Translations under genes and position numbers: made by a program
The notes under the pieces: model-generated
The model's input: the letters and a program-made list of their open reading frames with translations, nothing else
Told to the model about the DNA's origin: nothing
The model's database searches: none
Shown: positions 26,893-35,357 of the stretch, in pieces
Layout: each line of letters starts with the position of its first letter
Numbering within the stretch: the stretch's first letter is position 1
Source of the DNA: Treponema sp. UBA1793
Lineage (GTDB): Bacteria; Spirochaetota; Spirochaetia; Treponematales; Treponemataceae
Direction: 5' to 3'
NCBI GenBank assembly: GCA_002314445.1
Contig: DCFX01000051.1
Coordinates: 1-54,672 of the forward strand
DNA length: 54,672 bases

Positions 26893-28104
26893 ATGAGAAA
26901 GATACTGATTGCAGCGGCTGCGTGCCTGCTGCTGTTTCCGCTTTCGGCGGAAGGAGATGCATCGTTTATGAATGAACAACCGGAAGTCCGCATACAGAAT
27001 GCGTTTGCCAAACTCCGGAGAGGGGAACGTCTGACGGTTATTACGCTCGGCGGTTCAATTACGACAGGATTTGCCGCAAATCCGATAACGGAAAACAGCT
27101 GGGCCGCTCTCACAGGCAGATGGTTTAAAGAGAAGGCTTTGTCAACCGGGAGTGACCTTCATTATATGAACGAAGGTGTGAGCGGAACTGATTCTGCATT
27201 TGCCGCAGTGCGGGTAAAAGACCATGTAACGGCTTATAACCCCGATCTTGTTATTCTTGAGTTTGCCATGAACGATCAGTGGCTCGATTCGAAAGTGCGG
27301 CGCAGAACGTATGAAGGCGTCATACGTCAGATTATGGACGGCACAGACTGTGCAATTCTTGCGCTGTTTGTAAACGAACGTAATCCCCCGTTTCCCGGGC
27401 AGCAGTATGAACAGCAGCCGGTCTGCGAATATTATCATATTCCGTTTGTCAGCTGGAAAGACTGTGTCATGGCGGACAACAAAAATACTGACTGGAACAG
27501 TTTTTTTGACGGAGAGGAAACAATCCATCCCAATAATGCCGGCCACGCGTCGATTGCAGAATACATAACAGCAAAACTTGAGTCATATTACGATATGCTT
27601 CCTGCAGACGGTGCGGTTCCCGTTCCCGTAAAACAGCTTCCGAAGGCGCTTACCGATACCGGCTTCCAGTATGTAACATACTATTCCATGGACGACATAG
27701 TCCCTGAAACAAATACAGGCTGGCAGAGGGGAAGCCCCGTACATCCCGAATGGGTACAGCACGGACAGGTAAAGCAGGGCTGGCAGACGGACAATCCCGA
27801 TGCAGTTATGACTTTTAAAATAACAGGCTCTTCAATCGGCATTACATACTGCGAGAGCGATCAGTTCCGCAATGCAGATGCATGGGTAACAAAGCCCGAC
27901 GGCTCTGATTCGCCGCATGTCATGCTTGAGTGCTGCAACAGCATCCGCAACGGATATCTAGGATGGGCGTACAGGGAGATTGTAAGCGGAACGAATGTAG
28001 AAACATATACACTTCATGTCGCAATGAAAAAAAGAGGGAAGGCTGGCAGTTTTGCAAATATAACCGGCATAGCCGCGGCGGGAAAAACAGGGCTGGAAAA
28101 ATGA
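26893..28104 (+). CDS. Exported SGNH esterase, CE17-like layout
   Basis: This 403-residue esterase has a signal peptide (1-19) and an N-terminal SGNH domain. The nucleophile Ser55 is in LGGSITTG and the oxyanion Asn is in EFAMNDQW. The final block is GEETIHPNNAGH, in which the residue three before His is Glu rather than the usual Asp. A C-terminal beta-sandwich (about 245-400) completes it. SGNH followed by a CBM-like domain is the layout of CE17, the mannan 2-O-acetylesterase type known from Roseburia intestinalis, which works there with a CE2 enzyme. A CE2-like gene follows directly here, overlapping by 4 bp. The ATG at 26893 has AGGAG upstream; a longer frame from 26761 runs back into the mannanase gene. 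Confidence 0.82.
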   Translation: MRKILIAAAACLLLFPLSAEGDASFMNEQPEVRIQNAFAKLRRGERLTVITLGGSITTGFAANPITENSWAALTGRWFKEKALSTGSDLHYMNEGVSGTDSAFAAVRVKDHVTAYNPDLVILEFAMNDQWLDSKVRRRTYEGVIRQIMDGTDCAILALFVNERNPPFPGQQYEQQPVCEYYHIPFVSWKDCVMADNKNTDWNSFFDGEETIHPNNAGHASIAEYITAKLESYYDMLPADGAVPVPVKQLPKALTDTGFQYVTYYSMDDIVPETNTGWQRGSPVHPEWVQHGQVKQGWQTDNPDAVMTFKITGSSIGITYCESDQFRNADAWVTKPDGSDSPHVMLECCNSIRNGYLGWAYREIVSGTNVETYTLHVAMKKRGKAGSFANITGIAAAGKTGLEK

Positions 28105-29261
28105 GAAGACTGATCATGCGTACAGCCGTTTTAGTCATACTGTTATGCCCGGTTCTAACCGCACAGGATATACACACCGGATTTGAGGAAGTCGTGCAGC
28201 GCATACAGCCGCTGGAAAAGGCGGAATGGAAAATTGTAACTGAAGAACTTGACGATTCTCTTCAGTTTATCAGAGCGGATAACAACACGTTTTTATATAC
28301 CGGACGTATTGATTTCAGCGATAAAACCGCACCCGTACTCATATGGGAAGGCAGCACCGTACGCTTCAATTTTACGGGAGAAAGCCTCGGTCTCCGGTTT
28401 AAGCCGTCAGGGTCGAACAGCGCGTACTACAACGTACTGCTCGACGGGAAAATATACCTTCTGCATCTGGAAGGAACGTATGAGACTGATTATATCCTCC
28501 AAAGAAAACTGGGAAGCGGACTGCATACATGCGAAGTATTCAAACGGAACGAAGCGCAGTCTGACACCGACTCATTCCTGGGTGCGGATATTGCCGCCGG
28601 CAGCAGAATGAGTGCAAAACCCGCTCAAAAATCTCTGCTGATTGAGTTTTACGGTGATTCGATTACCGCAGGTGCCTGCAACGAAATCCCCGGAAAGGAT
28701 AATTACGTTGATATGGTGCAGCATAACTGCTATACTAGTTATGCTGCAATGACCTGCCGTGCTCTTTATGCGGACTTGTCTGATATTTCTGTCGGCGGAA
28801 CGGGCGTGTGCGTAAGCTGGAACGAAGTCATCATGTCAAAATGCTGGAAAAATCTGTACTGCTCACCGTCGTCCGTTCTCTATGATTTTGACGGCAGAAC
28901 GCCTGACATAGTCGTCGTCAATCTTGGCCAGAACGATTTCGGCTGGACGCAGAATGAACACCTGCCGTTCCCTGACGGTTTTGAGTCAGCCTATTTGAAT
29001 CTGCTGCGGGAGATACGGGCGCAGTATCCTGATGCATGGATTATTTCCGCGACAGGGGGCATGAGCGCTGTAATGCAGAGCCGCCAGTTAAGCGCAGGAA
29101 TTGCACATGCTGTCAAAGCTATGAATGAGCCTAAAGTATTGTCCATGAAATTCAGGGCATATACATATGACCATCCCCGTGCTGATACACATGAAAGAAT
29201 GGCAGACGAACTTGAAACTTTTATAAAAACAAACGTAACACTTCCCGGCCGGTCCTGGTGA
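28101..29261 (+). CDS. Exported CE2-like SGNH acetylesterase
   Basis: This 386-residue esterase is the exported counterpart of the cytoplasmic one at 10450. A signal peptide (about 1-21) leads to an N-terminal jelly roll (about 45-165). The SGNH domain follows, with its nucleophile in IEFYGDSITAG, block III VNLGQNDFGW, and DHPRADTH supplying the Asp and His. Its ATG overlaps the stop of the previous esterase (ATGA), so the two are translationally coupled. Together they should strip O-acetyl groups from different positions on acetylated mannan. It is the last gene of the operon. Paired CCGGCCGG sequences at 29245-29252 and 29274-29281 could form a weak stop before the convergent phosphatase gene. 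Confidence 0.86.
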   Translation: MRRLIMRTAVLVILLCPVLTAQDIHTGFEEVVQRIQPLEKAEWKIVTEELDDSLQFIRADNNTFLYTGRIDFSDKTAPVLIWEGSTVRFNFTGESLGLRFKPSGSNSAYYNVLLDGKIYLLHLEGTYETDYILQRKLGSGLHTCEVFKRNEAQSDTDSFLGADIAAGSRMSAKPAQKSLLIEFYGDSITAGACNEIPGKDNYVDMVQHNCYTSYAAMTCRALYADLSDISVGGTGVCVSWNEVIMSKCWKNLYCSPSSVLYDFDGRTPDIVVVNLGQNDFGWTQNEHLPFPDGFESAYLNLLREIRAQYPDAWIISATGGMSAVMQSRQLSAGIAHAVKAMNEPKVLSMKFRAYTYDHPRADTHERMADELETFIKTNVTLPGRSW

Positions 29262-29284
29262 AATAACTGCTTTCCGGCCGGTTT

Positions 29285-30565
29285 CTAGAACCGTATGTCT
29301 ATTACGGTGATATCGTCGGGAAGCATTGTGTTCTGAATCCATGAAGTAACGGTATGTTCTATAGTAGAACATACATCTTCATCTTTTGTGTTATACAGCT
29401 TGATAAAAAATTTCTTTGCCAGGTCGTCTTCATAGCGCATTCCATCGTCGTTTTTCATGTCCGTAAAACCGTCTGTGTATAAATTAAGGTGAATCCCTTT
29501 TTTCAAAGGCAGAACGGTAAAAGGCAGTTTTGCAGAAGGATCTGTACCTGTCTGGTTTATTGCCGTTTTTGCTGCTCCCATGCCGAGCGGCGGCAGTTCA
29601 GGTTTTATTGAAGCAAGTTTTCCGCCAGCAGCAGAAGGCGAATCCTTGTATATTGCGTATGTAATAGTATGTCCGCAGTTATATATATACAATTTGCTTG
29701 CGCTGAGATCCGCAAAACAAATCACGGCAGTGATGAAATTTCCGGAAGGAACTGATTTTTGAAGATATTCGTCGAGAAGCGATATTATTGCAGACGGATT
29801 TTCTTCTTTTTTTGAAATGGACGGCATCAGTTTGAAAAACGAACCAAGCGCAATTGTCAGAAGCGACGCCGCAACATTTTTCCCCGAAACATCGAAGCAG
29901 CAGATAAGGCTCTTGGAATCTGACAGCGGATACAGCTGGTAGAAATCTCCGCCAAGCGCATTTGCCATCTTATTCCATGCCTGGAACTTATAGGGAAGGG
30001 CAGACGTTACCGATGCATCCGGGAAATAGTTCTGCTGGATAAGACCTGCTTTCTGCAGATCCTGCTCTCTTATTTCGGCAATGCGCGAAAGGAAACTGTC
30101 AAGCGAAACGATTCCGTAGAAACTTCGGTTGTTGAAAACCGGAAAAAAGATAATACCGTATTCCCTGTTGATATCGGAAACCTTTTGCAGCGTCTTCTCG
30201 ATGAAGTCATGGGCATACAGTATTGTTGAAACCCGCTGAGCATAATCGATGACGTTCTTCGATGTAAATCGTTTCCATGCGGTATTTGTTGCAGCAGCAG
30301 CAGTCTTTCTGTCTATAACGCCGATGACATGGTCGTATTCCTCGACAGGAACCGCTAGAAGATCTTCCTGCTGCTTGAACATTTCTATAAGATTTTCTAT
30401 AGGACTGTTGCCGCTTATTGGTTCCACATATTTTGCAATGGAACCTATCTGTTTCTGAGAAAATGTGTTTTGTATGGAAGCAATAACATCATTATCTTCT
30501 TTCCCGTTTTCAGTTTTTCCGGTGAAAAAACTTTCATCGACAAAAGTACTTTCCGAATCGCTCAT
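29285..30565 (-). CDS. PP2C-type (SpoIIE) phosphatase with N-terminal CBS-like region
   Basis: This 426-residue cytoplasmic protein has an N-terminal part (about 45-180) that reads as a CBS-type ligand pair (LLAVPVEEYDHVIGVIDR, GIIFFPVFNNRSFYGIVSLD). The rest is a SpoIIE/RsbU-type serine phosphatase: ALGGDFYQLYPL and CFDVSGKNVAASLL hold the metal-binding Asp residues, and LYTDGFTD and DDITVIDI close the domain. Such enzymes usually dephosphorylate an anti-sigma antagonist; no partner kinase or antagonist gene is nearby. GAGGAG precedes the ATG. It is probably the last gene of a unit with the HD-GYP gene and mtnA, 77 bp downstream of mtnA. The trigger ligand is unknown. Confidence 0.85.
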   Translation of the reverse strand: MSDSESTFVDESFFTGKTENGKEDNDVIASIQNTFSQKQIGSIAKYVEPISGNSPIENLIEMFKQQEDLLAVPVEEYDHVIGVIDRKTAAAATNTAWKRFTSKNVIDYAQRVSTILYAHDFIEKTLQKVSDINREYGIIFFPVFNNRSFYGIVSLDSFLSRIAEIREQDLQKAGLIQQNYFPDASVTSALPYKFQAWNKMANALGGDFYQLYPLSDSKSLICCFDVSGKNVAASLLTIALGSFFKLMPSISKKEENPSAIISLLDEYLQKSVPSGNFITAVICFADLSASKLYIYNCGHTITYAIYKDSPSAAGGKLASIKPELPPLGMGAAKTAINQTGTDPSAKLPFTVLPLKKGIHLNLYTDGFTDMKNDDGMRYEDDLAKKFFIKLYNTKDEDVCSTIEHTVTSWIQNTMLPDDITVIDIRF

Positions 30566-30642
30566 ATGATTCTCCTCTGACAGAATTGTTATTAGAAAAA
30601 AGCACCTTTATTATAGTATGGATTTCTCATTTTGTAAAAAAT

Positions 30643-31704
30643 TTATACGTTTTTACTCTCCTGCGGCTGTTTTGCAAATGCGCTGCGGAGATTTTCTGCA
30701 AATGGAGGACGGACTATACCGTTTTCTGTTATGAATCCTGTTATAAGTTCGTTCGGCGTTACATCGAATGCCGGGTTGCGCACTTTCATGCCTTCGGGAC
30801 CTGTCCGTCTTTCGCCAAAAAAGAGTACCTCATCAGCACCGCGTTCCTCTATGGGAATGCCGTCGCCGGCCGGAGTGTGCATGTCGAATGTTGAAGACGG
30901 GCAGGCGATGTAAAACGGGATGTGGAAATGATTTGCAAGTATGGCGACTCCCATAGTGCCTATTTTGTTTGCAGTGTCGCCGTTCGCAGCAACGCGGTCC
31001 GTACCGGTAATCACCAGATTGATGAAGCCCTTGCTCATCATGAACGCAGCCATGTCGTCGCAGATAAGCGTTACATCTATACCGGCCTGTTGTAATTCCC
31101 AGCTTGTAAGCCTGGCTCCCTGAAGAAGCGGGCGGGTTTCGTCCGCGTATACTTTAAATGAACGTCCCTCGCTGAACGCAGTGTACATCGGTGCTGTTGC
31201 CGTTCCTATGCCTGTCGCACAGAGCGCGCCGGCATTGCAGTGGGTAAGCACGCCCGTTCCGTCCTTTATAAGTTCTTTACCGTTTTCGCCGATTCGCCTG
31301 CATAACTCTTTGTCTTCCATATGAATTGAAACAGCTTCTTTTTCAAGTTCCGTCCATATTTCGCGTGAAGTTCTGTCTTTCAGCGATCCGGCTTTCGCCA
31401 CCATGCGTTTAAGCCCCCAGCTTAAATTTACTGCAGTGGGGCGTGATGAACTCAGATATGAAGCCTCTTTTTTCATTTCTGAGATAAAGGCATCGGACGG
31501 AAGTTCCTGTTTGTCCTTCATCCCCAGAAGGATGCCGTATGCACCTGCCACTCCGAGTGCCGGAGCACCCCGTACACGAAGCTGTTTTATTGCGTCCCAG
31601 ACCTGCTCAATATTTTTTTGTTTTTCATATGTCACTTCAACGGGAAGTTTTGTCTGATCAAGAAAAGTAAGTGTTTCATTTTTCCACGAAATGGTTTCAA
31701 TCAT
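30643..31704 (-). CDS. mtnA: S-methyl-5-thioribose-1-phosphate isomerase
   Basis: This 353-residue enzyme is of standard MtnA length. It converts methylthioribose 1-phosphate to the ribulose form in methionine salvage. Diagnostic stretches are IKQLRVRGAPALGVAGAYG, THCNAGALCATGIGTATAP (conserved Cys), DETRPLLQGARLTSWEL and the Asp in VITGTDRVAANGDTANKIGT. GGAGA precedes the ATG, which overlaps the end of the HD-GYP gene by 8 bp. No other salvage gene is in the window, so the operon partner choice is unusual. The family also contains eIF2B-like paralogues, but the motif set fits MtnA. Confidence 0.94.
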   Translation of the reverse strand: MIETISWKNETLTFLDQTKLPVEVTYEKQKNIEQVWDAIKQLRVRGAPALGVAGAYGILLGMKDKQELPSDAFISEMKKEASYLSSSRPTAVNLSWGLKRMVAKAGSLKDRTSREIWTELEKEAVSIHMEDKELCRRIGENGKELIKDGTGVLTHCNAGALCATGIGTATAPMYTAFSEGRSFKVYADETRPLLQGARLTSWELQQAGIDVTLICDDMAAFMMSKGFINLVITGTDRVAANGDTANKIGTMGVAILANHFHIPFYIACPSSTFDMHTPAGDGIPIEERGADEVLFFGERRTGPEGMKVRNPAFDVTPNELITGFITENGIVRPPFAENLRSAFAKQPQESKNV

Positions 31705-32935
31705 TTTTTTCTCCGGAAATTATTTTTTCTGCGAACCCATCATGAATCATTTTTACCATTATTGCAACAATTTCAGGATCGAACTGAATGCCGGAATTGC
31801 CAATCAGCTCTGCTTCCGCCTGTTCCACCGTTGACTTGCCGTGATAACACCTGTCCGATGTCATTGCATCGAATGAATCAGCAACGCAGACAATACGGGC
31901 CGCAAGCGGAATGGCTGCTCCCGAAAGATGATCCGGATATCCCGTGCCGTCATATCTTTCATGGTGATACAGCGCTATATCCCTGATACCCGGCATTGAT
32001 GTAAAATCTTTCAGCATGTTTGCGCCAAGCTGCGTATGTTTTTCGATTATTTTACGTTCCTCCTGAGTAAGGGGAGCCGTTTTATTCAGAATTTCGTCAG
32101 GAATACCGATTTTTCCGGCATCATGCATCAGTCCCAGATAATACATCTCATGCTGTTTCTGCGCGGGAAAGCCAAGCCGTCGTGCAATTTCCCGGGAATA
32201 CAAAGCGACACGGACAGAATGTCCCTTTGTGTTTTTATCCCTTACATCGACAAAGTTCGCAATAGTTCGCAGTGCCTGGTCGATGATGATACTGTTTTCT
32301 TCATTTCTTTTCCTGCTCTGTTCAATTTCTCTGTTTATGCGCCGCTGCCTTATAGTTCCGGTTACAGACAGAAATATGATGGGAAAACATACTATGATGC
32401 ACGCCGCAAGAAGAATTCTGAAAAGAATAGTGTCTGAAGAAGAATAGATGAATCGTCCTGAAAATGAAGTTTTTGTAATAGTGAATTTTTCAGGCGTATA
32501 CATGACCATACCGAACGTTATTTTCTGCCCGGAAGGTACGGATGCGTTGAATCCTTCAACAGGCGGGAGCACAGTTATGAAATTTGATTCCTTTGTATAC
32601 TGCCCGTTCCACGAACTGTCTATCCTCGATTTTTCCGGTACTGAAATTTTTATACGCCAGTCGGTAAGGGCGTGTTTTGAATTGTTTCTGAAAACGCCGT
32701 CATATTCAGCGCCTGTCGAACCGTCCGCTTCCGTCCATGATTTTGATATTGAATATGTTATGTACGGGATTGACGAGATGCCGCGGACAGGAACAGTATC
32801 CTGTTCGTAGTGAACGATTTTTTTACTTTTTACTTCCGCAGATACGGCAAGAGATACCATGCAGATAACGATTCCTGCGACAATAACACTGCATATCTGT
32901 ACTGCAGAAAGTTTACAGGCTCTTACTTTTTTCAT
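31697..32935 (-). CDS. HD-GYP cyclic-di-GMP phosphodiesterase with periplasmic CBM2-like sensor
   Basis: This 412-residue membrane protein has helices at about 12-32 and 172-193 flanking a periplasmic domain (60-160). That domain reads like a family 2 carbohydrate-binding module: an N-terminal SWTEADGSTGAEYDGVFRNN, then ALTDWRIKISVP, SSWNGQYT, and VPSGQKITFGMVMY, in the same order as CBM2 strands. The cytoplasmic HD-GYP domain (about 220-405) has GHSVRVALYS, the HD pair at 271-272 in LMHDAGKIGIP, and HHERYDGTGYP (324-334). All metal ligands look intact, so it should hydrolyse cyclic-di-GMP. It is first in a unit with mtnA. No Shine-Dalgarno sequence is visible before its ATG. Confidence 0.9.
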   Translation of the reverse strand: MKKVRACKLSAVQICSVIVAGIVICMVSLAVSAEVKSKKIVHYEQDTVPVRGISSIPYITYSISKSWTEADGSTGAEYDGVFRNNSKHALTDWRIKISVPEKSRIDSSWNGQYTKESNFITVLPPVEGFNASVPSGQKITFGMVMYTPEKFTITKTSFSGRFIYSSSDTILFRILLAACIIVCFPIIFLSVTGTIRQRRINREIEQSRKRNEENSIIIDQALRTIANFVDVRDKNTKGHSVRVALYSREIARRLGFPAQKQHEMYYLGLMHDAGKIGIPDEILNKTAPLTQEERKIIEKHTQLGANMLKDFTSMPGIRDIALYHHERYDGTGYPDHLSGAAIPLAARIVCVADSFDAMTSDRCYHGKSTVEQAEAELIGNSGIQFDPEIVAIMVKMIHDGFAEKIISGEKND

Positions 32936-33028
32936 AGGAAACTCACGTCATTACAAAAACAAACTTTATTGATAATTAAGTATACCTCAAAAGAAACATA
33001 AGAGGAATACAATTTCAGTAAAAAAAAT

Positions 33029-33056
33029 TTGACAAACTGAAAAAGCGATGTATAAT
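33029..33056 (+). promoter_or_regulatory. Consensus sigma70 promoter of the second LacI-MalEFG operon
   Basis: TTGACA (33029-33034), 16 nt, TATAAT (33051-33056): both boxes are perfect. The predicted start coincides with the ATG at 33064, so the message may be leaderless. Confidence 0.88.
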
Positions 33057-33063
33057 GATACGT

Positions 33064-34071
33064 ATGAGCAACCGGTTGCGCACAACAGGCCGGATAACTA
33101 TGGATGATATTGCATCAGAACTCGGCCTGTCAAAAACTACAGTTTCGCGTGCCCTTTCGGGCAAAGGTCGTATCTGCCAGGATACCCGTGACAGGATACT
33201 TACATGTATCAGGGAAAACGGATATCAGCCGAATCAGATGGCACGTGGACTGGCAGCATCAAGAACATTTAATATAGCCATTGTGATTCCTGATGAAAGA
33301 TCAGGAGGAGAAGCTCAGTTCTTTTCCGACTGTCTTGTCGGAATTACGAAAGCTGCAGTGGTTCATGATTACGATACAGTACTTGTAGTAGTCCCTGACA
33401 ACGACATGTCAGGACTTGAACGGCTTGTAAGAAACTGCAAGGCTGATGGTGTTGTCGTTACACGTATGAACAGGCAGGACAGAATCATTCCTTTTTTGAG
33501 AAGCAAAAAGATTCCGTTTGTGCTCATCGGTACAAATACAAACGATGATATTCTGCAGATTGATTCCAATCAGAAGGAAGGCTGCAGGGAACTCACAAAA
33601 CACATGATATCGGGCGGCTGCAGAAAGGTAGCACTTTTGGCAGGCGATAAAGAACATCTTGTTGATGCCATGCGGTACGAAGGGTATAAAGAGGCCTTTT
33701 CAGAGGCAGGTTTGCAGGTTGATGAATCGCTTGTGTTCTGGAATGCTTCGCTGAATTGTTCCGGCGCCGTGAAAGCTGCTCTTGAGGCGCATTCGGATTG
33801 CATTGCCTGCATGGACGATACGATTTGCGTTGCAGCCATGGATTATCTGTCTGTCGGGCACATCCGTATTCCGGAAGATATACAGATTGTATCTTTTTAC
33901 GACAGCAGCGCACTTGCTTCCGGCAGAATTCCTGTGACAGCTCTTCATGTCGACAGTTTTGATTTGTGTATGCGTGCAGGAAATCTGCTTATTGATGAAA
34001 TTGAAGGCCGCAGTCCTCCAAAACGGAATACTGCGGAGTATTCAATATTATACAGGGGTTCATCCCTATAG
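33064..34071 (+). CDS. LacI-family regulator of the MalEFG-type importer
   Basis: This 335-residue LacI/GalR regulator has its helix-turn-helix in MDDIASELGLSKTTVSRAL and a good hinge (NQMARGLAASRTFNIAIVIP). The sugar-binding domain ends with VVSFYDSSALAS-like and TALHVD blocks. Two starts are possible. The ATG at 33064 is 7 nt after TATAAT and would be leaderless, a pattern seen repeatedly in this window. The ATG at 33100 matches the usual start of the family (MDDIA) and would leave the operator in a 36-nt leader. Neither has a clear ribosome site. The binding-protein gene follows 19 bp after the stop, so it heads an autoregulated sugar operon. Confidence 0.92.
   Translation: MSNRLRTTGRITMDDIASELGLSKTTVSRALSGKGRICQDTRDRILTCIRENGYQPNQMARGLAASRTFNIAIVIPDERSGGEAQFFSDCLVGITKAAVVHDYDTVLVVVPDNDMSGLERLVRNCKADGVVVTRMNRQDRIIPFLRSKKIPFVLIGTNTNDDILQIDSNQKEGCRELTKHMISGGCRKVALLAGDKEHLVDAMRYEGYKEAFSEAGLQVDESLVFWNASLNCSGAVKAALEAHSDCIACMDDTICVAAMDYLSVGHIRIPEDIQIVSFYDSSALASGRIPVTALHVDSFDLCMRAGNLLIDEIEGRSPPKRNTAEYSILYRGSSL
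33068..33079. promoter_or_regulatory. GCAACCGGTTGC palindrome, candidate LacI operator
   Basis: This perfect 12-bp palindrome with a central CG is typical of LacI/GalR operators. It lies at about +5 to +16 of the predicted transcript and inside the first codons of the regulator gene itself. It probably mediates autorepression of the regulator and the downstream importer. Confidence 0.75.
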
Positions 34072-34090
34072 GGAATCAGGAGGATTTTTT

Positions 34091-35293
34091 ATGAAGAAAA
34101 CGTTGATGCCATTGCTTCTTGCGGTAATTCCTGCTTTCATTCTTTCCGGCTGTAAAGCTAAAAAGAGTGCAGGCAGCAGCAAACCTGTTACGCTGACCGT
34201 ATGGGAGTCAGACAAAGGACCTGATGATTTTATCAACCAGGCCGGTGAAGAGTACACAAAAAAACATCCGAACATTACTATTAAGTATGTTCACGTTGAA
34301 CTTGGTGACGCGGCAGGGCAGATTGCACTCGACGGACCTGCCGGAGTCGGCCCTGATGTTTTTGCCGCACCCCATGATAAACTTGGGGAACTTGTTTCAG
34401 GCGGACACGTTCTCGCGACAGTGAATCCTGACGAAGTAAAAAAGAATGCGCTTGCAGCATGTTCTCAGGCTCTTACCTATAACGGTTCTATGTACGGATA
34501 TCCTGTTGCTGCGGAAACGTATGCACTTTTCTACAATAAAGCCCTTATAAAAGAAAATGAGGTACCGAAAACCTGGGATGAACTTGCAGGTTTTGCAAAA
34601 AAATTCAATGCAGCAAACAGCGGTAAATACGGTTTTGTGATGGATGTAGGCAATGCGTACTACACTATTATTTTTACAACAAAAGAAGGAAACCGTCTGT
34701 TCGGACCGTCCGGAACCGATACGACTTCCACAAATATTAACTCTCCATCTTCCATACAGGGTATGAAATTCTTTCAGAGCCTCCGCAGCTCTCTCAATGT
34801 ACCTGCGCAGGATCTTACTACGTCAGTTGCGGATGCAGCATTCGCAGGCGGGAAAGCTGCAATGCATATTACAGGCCCGTGGAATATCAAGAACTTCAAG
34901 GATGCCGGGATTGATTTCGGTGTAGCCCCTCTTCCGTCTCTTCCGGGAGATAAAACACCGTGCGCATCATTCAGCGGTACCCGTGCAATGTTTGTCTCTG
35001 CATACACGGATCATCCGGAGGAAGCCGCCGCATTTGCAGCGTTCCTTATGACACCGGAAATGCAGCAGCTCCGCTTTAAGGTTACCGGTGCCATGCCTGC
35101 AATCGATACGAAGGTCGACAGCCCGTACATCCCGGGATTCCTGCAGCAGCTTAATTATGCATTCCCGATGCCGTCCATCCCGCAGATGGGCGCATACTGG
35201 GATGCCATGAACAGCGCGAGCAAGAACATCTGGGACGGCCAGGATGTAAAGGCTCAGCTTGATGCCTGCAACTCGGCAATTCTCGGAAAATAA
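34091..35293 (+). CDS. MalE-type maltose/oligosaccharide-binding lipoprotein
   Basis: This 400-residue binding protein has the lipobox ILSGC (Cys21), so it is lipid-anchored. The sequence follows MalE/MdxE closely: VTLTVWESDKGPDDF, GPDVFAAPHDKLGELV, YGYPVAAETYALFYNKALI, PKTWDELAGFAKK and AAMHITGPWNIKNFK. The start at 34091 follows AGGAGG, while the reading frame stays open upstream into the LacI gene. With two MalF/MalG permeases behind it, this is a complete importer apart from the ATPase. The substrate is likely a maltodextrin or a beta-galactoside/galactan oligosaccharide. The convergent galactokinase gene hints at galactose content but is not in the same unit. Confidence 0.92.
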   Translation: MKKTLMPLLLAVIPAFILSGCKAKKSAGSSKPVTLTVWESDKGPDDFINQAGEEYTKKHPNITIKYVHVELGDAAGQIALDGPAGVGPDVFAAPHDKLGELVSGGHVLATVNPDEVKKNALAACSQALTYNGSMYGYPVAAETYALFYNKALIKENEVPKTWDELAGFAKKFNAANSGKYGFVMDVGNAYYTIIFTTKEGNRLFGPSGTDTTSTNINSPSSIQGMKFFQSLRSSLNVPAQDLTTSVADAAFAGGKAAMHITGPWNIKNFKDAGIDFGVAPLPSLPGDKTPCASFSGTRAMFVSAYTDHPEEAAAFAAFLMTPEMQQLRFKVTGAMPAIDTKVDSPYIPGFLQQLNYAFPMPSIPQMGAYWDAMNSASKNIWDGQDVKAQLDACNSAILGK

Positions 35294-35298
35294 TAACA

Positions 35299-35336
35299 GA
35301 GGGATTTTTGTGCCATAGCCGGCATGAAAATCCCTC
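35299..35336 (+). terminator. Stem-loop between malE-like and malF-like genes
   Basis: GAGGGATTTT (35299-35308) pairs with AAAATCCCTC (35327-35336), with an inner TGCC/GGCA helix and a 6-nt loop. A T-rich stretch follows. In many Mal operons such a hairpin protects the binding-protein message and lowers permease expression; the same is inferred here. Confidence 0.65.
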
Positions 35337-35357
35337 TTAAATTTTATAGGAGGATGT

